Assembly: GCA_965221585.1 (NCBI GenBank)
Contig: OZ244898.1
Location: 2,418,001-2,482,000, forward strand
DNA: 64,000 bases
Reading direction: 5' to 3'
Source: VXYK01 sp965221585
Lineage (GTDB): Bacteria > Actinomycetota > Acidimicrobiia > Acidimicrobiales > Aldehydirespiratoraceae
Within the stretch, counting starts at the first letter, position 1, and every line of letters starts with the position of its first letter. Below, piece by piece: positions 60,487 through 64,000 of the stretch. A program made the translations under genes and the position numbers. The notes under the pieces are model-generated. The model did not search any database, was not told the DNA's origin, and saw only the letters and a list, made by a program, of their open reading frames with translations.

Positions 60487-60601
60487 CACCACCCAGCAAC
60501 GAGCGCAACCGTCGATCTGACGCGCCATAGCGAACTGGAACCAACGGAGCGAGTGAGAGAACCGTTGAAGCAATCTGAGTGGCGGCCAATAGCGTGGGGG
60601 A

Positions 60602-61552
60602 ATGACTCGTGTTTCGATCCTGGTGGACTGTGACCCGGGGCTTGACGACGCTATCGCCCTGCTGACTGCGGCATATTTTGCGGAGTTGGTCGGTATCACC
60701 ACTGTCGACGGCAACGTGGGGATCGAGCACACCACCCACAACGCCTTAGCGGTGGCGCAGATCGCCGACCTCGAAGTTGACGTCCACCGGGGTGCAGAGC
60801 AGCCGCTGGTCGACGAACCGAGAGGAGCGCGGCACGTACACGGTGCCACCGGACTCGGCAACGTGGAACTGCCCGCGATCACCCGGTCGATCAAGTCCGA
60901 CGACGCTGTCGGGTTCATCCTCGAATCCAGCCATCGCATCAAAGACCTTCATCTCGTGGCAGTCGGGCCTCTCACCAACATCGCCGAGGCGCTGCAACGG
61001 GACCCCGCGCTGCCCGACAGGCTCAGCGGGCTCACCATCATGGGAGGCGCGGCAGTGGGGGGAAACGTCACCGCCACCGCCGAGTTCAACATCTGGGCCG
61101 ACCCCGAGGCCGCCGACATCGTCTTCCGTCTGGGGGGCGACATCACCATGGTTGGGCTCGACGTCACCCAACAGGTGCTGCTCGGACCCGATCAAGTTGC
61201 GCAGATGCGTCTGGCCGACACCCCCGCGGCGACCCTCGCAGCGGACCTCCTCGGCTACGCGATCGACCGGTCAACCGAGTTGAGGGGCTGGACGGGCGCC
61301 CCGATTCACGACGCCTGCGCAGTGCTCGCCGTGACCCACCCACACCTGTTCGACGGCAACCGCCGGCCGGTCGCCATCGAACTCACCGGCACACACACCC
61401 GGGGAATGACCGTCGTGGATGATCGGCAGACACCCGCGGGCGGCGACAACAACGCCTGCGTTCTGCGCACCGCGGACGCTGACGCGGTCATCGGGTTGAT
61501 CGTCGAGGCCGTCACCGCCCTTCCGACGACCGGGCCCGGCAACCGGACCTGA
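60602..61552 (+). CDS. Inosine/uridine-preferring nucleoside hydrolase family protein
   Basis: 316 residues. The N-terminal Asp cluster VDCDPGLDDAIALL (calcium-binding DxDxxxDD) and DGNVG follow the family, then HGATGLGN, AVGPLTNIAEAL, GGNVTATAEFNIWADPEAAD and the catalytic His in APIHDACAV. It hydrolyses ribonucleosides to base and ribose. It is paired functionally with the ribokinase 3.1 kb upstream, interrupted by the accessory island and the IS unit. Cytoplasmic. Confidence 0.93.
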   Translation: MTRVSILVDCDPGLDDAIALLTAAYFAELVGITTVDGNVGIEHTTHNALAVAQIADLEVDVHRGAEQPLVDEPRGARHVHGATGLGNVELPAITRSIKSDDAVGFILESSHRIKDLHLVAVGPLTNIAEALQRDPALPDRLSGLTIMGGAAVGGNVTATAEFNIWADPEAADIVFRLGGDITMVGLDVTQQVLLGPDQVAQMRLADTPAATLAADLLGYAIDRSTELRGWTGAPIHDACAVLAVTHPHLFDGNRRPVAIELTGTHTRGMTVVDDRQTPAGGDNNACVLRTADADAVIGLIVEAVTALPTTGPGNRT

Positions 61553-61561
61553 CCACAGCGC

Positions 61562-62056
61562 TCAGACCGAGCGGTACAGCTGCGCGATGAACTGGTCGCC
61601 GACGGCAATGTCGGTCGTCAGGATCGTCACCGCCCGGACCATCCAGTCGACGACATCCGCCAATTCGACATCGGCATCGACCTCGACCACCACGCCGTGC
61701 TTCGCGTGGTCCTGGCGTTTGAGCCACCCGACAGGCAGCTCCAGACCGGCCTCGCCCAGCCGTTTCAGCGCATTGGGACCCTGCCCGTGCTCAACGCCTA
61801 CCTGCGCGGCCCTCGACCGGCCCGGGGCCGGGTCCGGCATCCAGGTGCCCATCGCCACGCTCGGTCCACGACCCGAGAACCAGGCTGCAAGCCCGCTGCG
61901 CGCCGGGACCTGCGCCGCCTGCTCATCGGTGAGCGCCGGACCGACGTTGACCCACCCGCCGGCGCCGGGAGCCGCTGCGATCTCGGCCATGGCCGAAACG
62001 ACCGCCGTTGGATCATCGCGCTCAAATGAGATCTGTCTCGGCGGCTCGATCGTCAC
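61562..62056 (-). CDS. Conserved hypothetical protein
   Basis: 164 residues from GTG 62056 (a GTG three codons upstream is also possible). A soluble alpha/beta protein with ERDDPTAVVSAMAEIA, AQVPARSGLAAWFSGRGPSVAMGTWMP, and GLELPVGWLKRQDHAKHGVVVEVDAD. No catalytic motif or membrane segment is recognised. It is convergent with the nucleoside hydrolase (9-base gap) and divergent from the DUF3048 gene. Confidence 0.6.
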   Translation of the reverse strand: MTIEPPRQISFERDDPTAVVSAMAEIAAAPGAGGWVNVGPALTDEQAAQVPARSGLAAWFSGRGPSVAMGTWMPDPAPGRSRAAQVGVEHGQGPNALKRLGEAGLELPVGWLKRQDHAKHGVVVEVDADVELADVVDWMVRAVTILTTDIAVGDQFIAQLYRSV

Positions 62057-62131
62057 CGTCGCAACGGTACCCCGTTGGCGAGGCGGCGACCGGTACCATG
62101 AGCCAGCGAGCGGGAAAACCCCGCTTTGACC

Positions 62132-63673
62132 ATGAAAAATACCTCTCGAGCCCTCTCCCTCATCATCGTTTGCTGCGTCGCGGTGTCCGCTCTGGCGGCG
62201 CCTGCGCTCAGTCAGGGGGACCAACAGATCCTGCGAGAGGAGGAGGAGCTACTGCAACAACAGGAGTTTCGACGCGATGAACTGACTGCGCTGATCGCCG
62301 AGAGGGAGGCCTCAGTCGGCGTGCTGGGAGAAGAGATCTTCGGACTGGCCGACATGATCGCGATCAACAACATCCAACTCGAGTTCCTCGCCGACGAACT
62401 CGAGGAAACCGTCGATGAACGACGCCAACCCGAAGCCACTCGGGTCCAGATCGCCCTGATCAGCTTCAGAAAGGGCGATCCTCGACAGAGCGGGCTGGTC
62501 GACGAGATCCGCGCGCTGGACAACCGCGGTGAGACAACTCAGCGGCGGGTGCTCTATCAGTCAGTGATCTCCGAAGCGACTCGACGCCTCGACGAGATCA
62601 ACATCCGCCTCCAAGACCTCGGCAACCAACTCGCCGCGACCCGGCGACTCGTCGAGGAGTCCCAGGGTCAGATCGACCAACGCGAGACGACTCAGCAGCA
62701 ACTGACCAACGAGATCGCCGCGGCGAAAGCAGAACTTGAATCCACGCTGCTCGAAATCCAGAACACTCGTGTCCGGATCGGGAACGAGAGGGCAGAGGTG
62801 ACTGAAGCTGTCCTGACCGGACTCAACATCGAGTCGCACGCGTCGAGGCCGGCACTCGTCGTGAAGATCGACAACGTCGCAGCAGCGATGCCGCAATCGG
62901 GTATCAACCAAGCCGACATCGTGTATGTCGAACTGGTCGAGTTCGCGACCCGCCTGGCCGCGGTGTTCCACTCGACCGCTCCGGCGGAGGTCGGTCCGGT
63001 CCGTTCAATGCGAACGGGCGACTTCGACCTGCTCGCGCCGCTCAACGGACCGCTGTTCGCCAATTCAGGCGGCAACAGAGGGACCCTCGCAGCACTGGCC
63101 GACTCGACGCTGGTCGACATCGGAGTGGTCGCTGCCGCACACCTCTACTACCGGAGCACGGGACGCAGAGCGCCGCACAACCTCTACGCCAACACGCAGA
63201 GTCTCTGGTCGGTCGGGAGCGAATTCTCCGGCGTGGGTCTGCCCCCGCCGTTCTTCGTGTTCCGGAACCCGAACGAACCGATCAACCCGACCGCAGTCCC
63301 GGCCTCCTCCATCGACATAGACTACGGCAGCACCCGAGTTCAATACGCCTGGAACGGATCGGGTTGGGATCGAACCCAGAACGGCAGCCCAACGGTCGAC
63401 ACCAGAGGCTTGCGCACCAGCCCGGCCACGGTGATCGTCCAGGCCACGAACTACGGTCGCTCAGCGGCAGACTCCCGGTCACCGGAGGCGATCACGGTCG
63501 GCAGCGGCCCGGCCTGGGTCTTCACCGACGGTCATATGGTGGAGGCCACATGGTCCCGTCAGAGAGCCACCGACGTGACGGTCTACACCGACAACGAAGG
63601 CCGCAGGATCTCGATCCTGCCGGGCCGAACATGGGTCGAACTACCCCGCCCCGGCAGCACCTCGTATTCCTGA
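62132..63673 (+). CDS. Secreted coiled-coil protein with C-terminal DUF3048 (YerB-like) domain
   Basis: 513 residues from ATG 62132. Signal peptide (LSLIIVCCVAVSALAAPALS, about 7-27), then a long coiled coil (about 30-230) rich in Glu/Gln (REEEELLQQQEF, DEINIRLQDLGNQLAATRRLVEESQGQI), then a DUF3048 domain starting HASRPALVVKIDNVAAAMPQSGINQADIVYVELVE, with VGPVRSMRTGDFDLLAPLNGPLFANSGG and RRAPHNLYAN. DUF3048 proteins are extracytoplasmic and poorly understood. The coiled coil suggests assembly at the envelope. Confidence 0.88.
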   Translation: MKNTSRALSLIIVCCVAVSALAAPALSQGDQQILREEEELLQQQEFRRDELTALIAEREASVGVLGEEIFGLADMIAINNIQLEFLADELEETVDERRQPEATRVQIALISFRKGDPRQSGLVDEIRALDNRGETTQRRVLYQSVISEATRRLDEINIRLQDLGNQLAATRRLVEESQGQIDQRETTQQQLTNEIAAAKAELESTLLEIQNTRVRIGNERAEVTEAVLTGLNIESHASRPALVVKIDNVAAAMPQSGINQADIVYVELVEFATRLAAVFHSTAPAEVGPVRSMRTGDFDLLAPLNGPLFANSGGNRGTLAALADSTLVDIGVVAAAHLYYRSTGRRAPHNLYANTQSLWSVGSEFSGVGLPPPFFVFRNPNEPINPTAVPASSIDIDYGSTRVQYAWNGSGWDRTQNGSPTVDTRGLRTSPATVIVQATNYGRSAADSRSPEAITVGSGPAWVFTDGHMVEATWSRQRATDVTVYTDNEGRRISILPGRTWVELPRPGSTSYS

Positions 63674-63722
63674 GGAACTCCTGGGCGGGGTCCTGGCGAG
63701 GGAGTCTTCCCAGGAAGTCCCC

Positions 63723-64000
63723 CTAGACGCCAACGACCGCGGCGCGCACCAGGTCGTGGGCGCATTCGCCGGCTTCGGTGACCGTGAGCCGTTCGGCCTG
63801 CTCCTCACCCATGACCAGAGTGTGTTCGAATTGGGCGGTGCGGCTGCCGTCGATGGTGACGGCCGTCCATTCGTCGTCCCACATCGCCGCCTCAGGCGAT
63901 CCGAGTGTGAGCATCGGTTCGATCGTGAATGTCGTGCCGGGGGCGAGCGGGACGGTCAGCCGACGGTCGTGGTAGTGGGGAATCTGCAGACCCGAGTGGA
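63723..64000 (-). CDS. map: Methionine aminopeptidase type I, C-terminal part (cut by window edge)
   Basis: The frame reads from the right edge as HSGLQIPHYHDRRLTVPLAPGT and continues TFTIEPMLTLGS, DDEWTAVTIDGSRTAQFEHTLVMGEEQAERLT. The metal-ligand Glu is in IEPM and the final Glu in QFEHT; both belong to the pita-bread metallopeptidase of type I methionine aminopeptidase, which removes the initiator Met. The 5' end lies outside the window. The stop (TAG, reverse) is 49 bases past the DUF3048 gene. Confidence 0.9.
   Translation of the reverse strand, partial: HSGLQIPHYHDRRLTVPLAPGTTFTIEPMLTLGSPEAAMWDDEWTAVTIDGSRTAQFEHTLVMGEEQAERLTVTEAGECAHDLVRAAVVGV

Noticed and set aside
1..64000. tRNA, rRNA and CRISPR arrays
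   Set aside because: I looked for T-arm/anticodon patterns and regularly spaced repeats and saw none. Without a covariance search a tRNA could be missed in the small intergenic gaps.

Overview
The window is dense, high-GC DNA with many GTG/TTG starts, four-base ATGA overlaps between genes and short intergenic gaps. Actinobacterial-type genes (PASTA-domain Ser/Thr kinase, IpdA/IpdB-like steroid CoA-transferase subunits, a KstR-like TetR regulator, a MurA carrying the mycobacterial-type Asp in place of the active-site Cys) point to an Actinomycetota chromosome, most likely an Acidimicrobiia-like environmental lineage. The phylum is well supported; the class is an inference.

Layout. 1-7.3 kb: the end of a nucleotidyltransferase gene, an acyltransferase-3/SGNH membrane protein, a MATE exporter and the gatC-gatA-gatB operon. 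7.4-13.5 kb: an SCP2-like protein, a PASTA kinase, a small membrane protein, a HAD hydrolase, and a MazG-like pyrophosphohydrolase overlapping ligA. 13.6-25.2 kb: a membrane protein, an NCS2 nucleobase permease with an extra C-terminal domain, mnmA and a cysteine desulfurase (sulfur relay to tRNA), a kinase-like phosphotransferase, an SRPBCC protein, a rhomboid protease, a GH15 enzyme, a NifU-like protein, murA and a low-molecular-weight phosphatase. 25.4-31.4 kb: a complete branched-chain amino-acid-type ABC importer, with a strong hairpin after the binding-protein gene. 31.4-36.9 kb: a nucleosidase, then a steroid-ring-degradation-like block (two acyl-CoA dehydrogenases, ipdB, ipdA) and a divergent SDR. 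36.9-41.8 kb: a His-rich membrane protein, a siroheme/sulfite (or nitrite) reductase operon behind an 11-bp perfect inverted repeat, and an MBL-fold hydrolase. 41.8-47.7 kb: a complete oligopeptide ABC importer. 47.8-50.1 kb: a KstR-like regulator and two SDRs, one IpdF-like, a second probable steroid locus. 50.2-57.5 kb: a Crp/Fnr regulator, flotillin with an NfeD-like partner, a hydroxyacid dehydrogenase, a cyclase-family hydrolase, a cNMP-binding protein, a phosphotransferase and a ribokinase. 57.5-60.6 kb: an accessory island of small membrane and secreted proteins plus an IS481-type transposase flanked by 41-bp direct repeats. 60.6-64 kb: a nucleoside hydrolase, a hypothetical protein, a coiled-coil/DUF3048 protein and the C-terminal part of methionine aminopeptidase.

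The most interesting parts are: (i) the island splitting ribokinase from nucleoside hydrolase, with a three-gene operon for a secreted Trp/Cys-containing protein that has a bacteriocin-like tail plus two small membrane or lipid-anchored partners; (ii) the operator-like inverted repeat embedded in the promoter of the siroheme/reductase operon; (iii) the permease-ATPase-like fusion; and (iv) the two separated steroid-catabolism loci. No tRNA, rRNA or CRISPR array was recognised.
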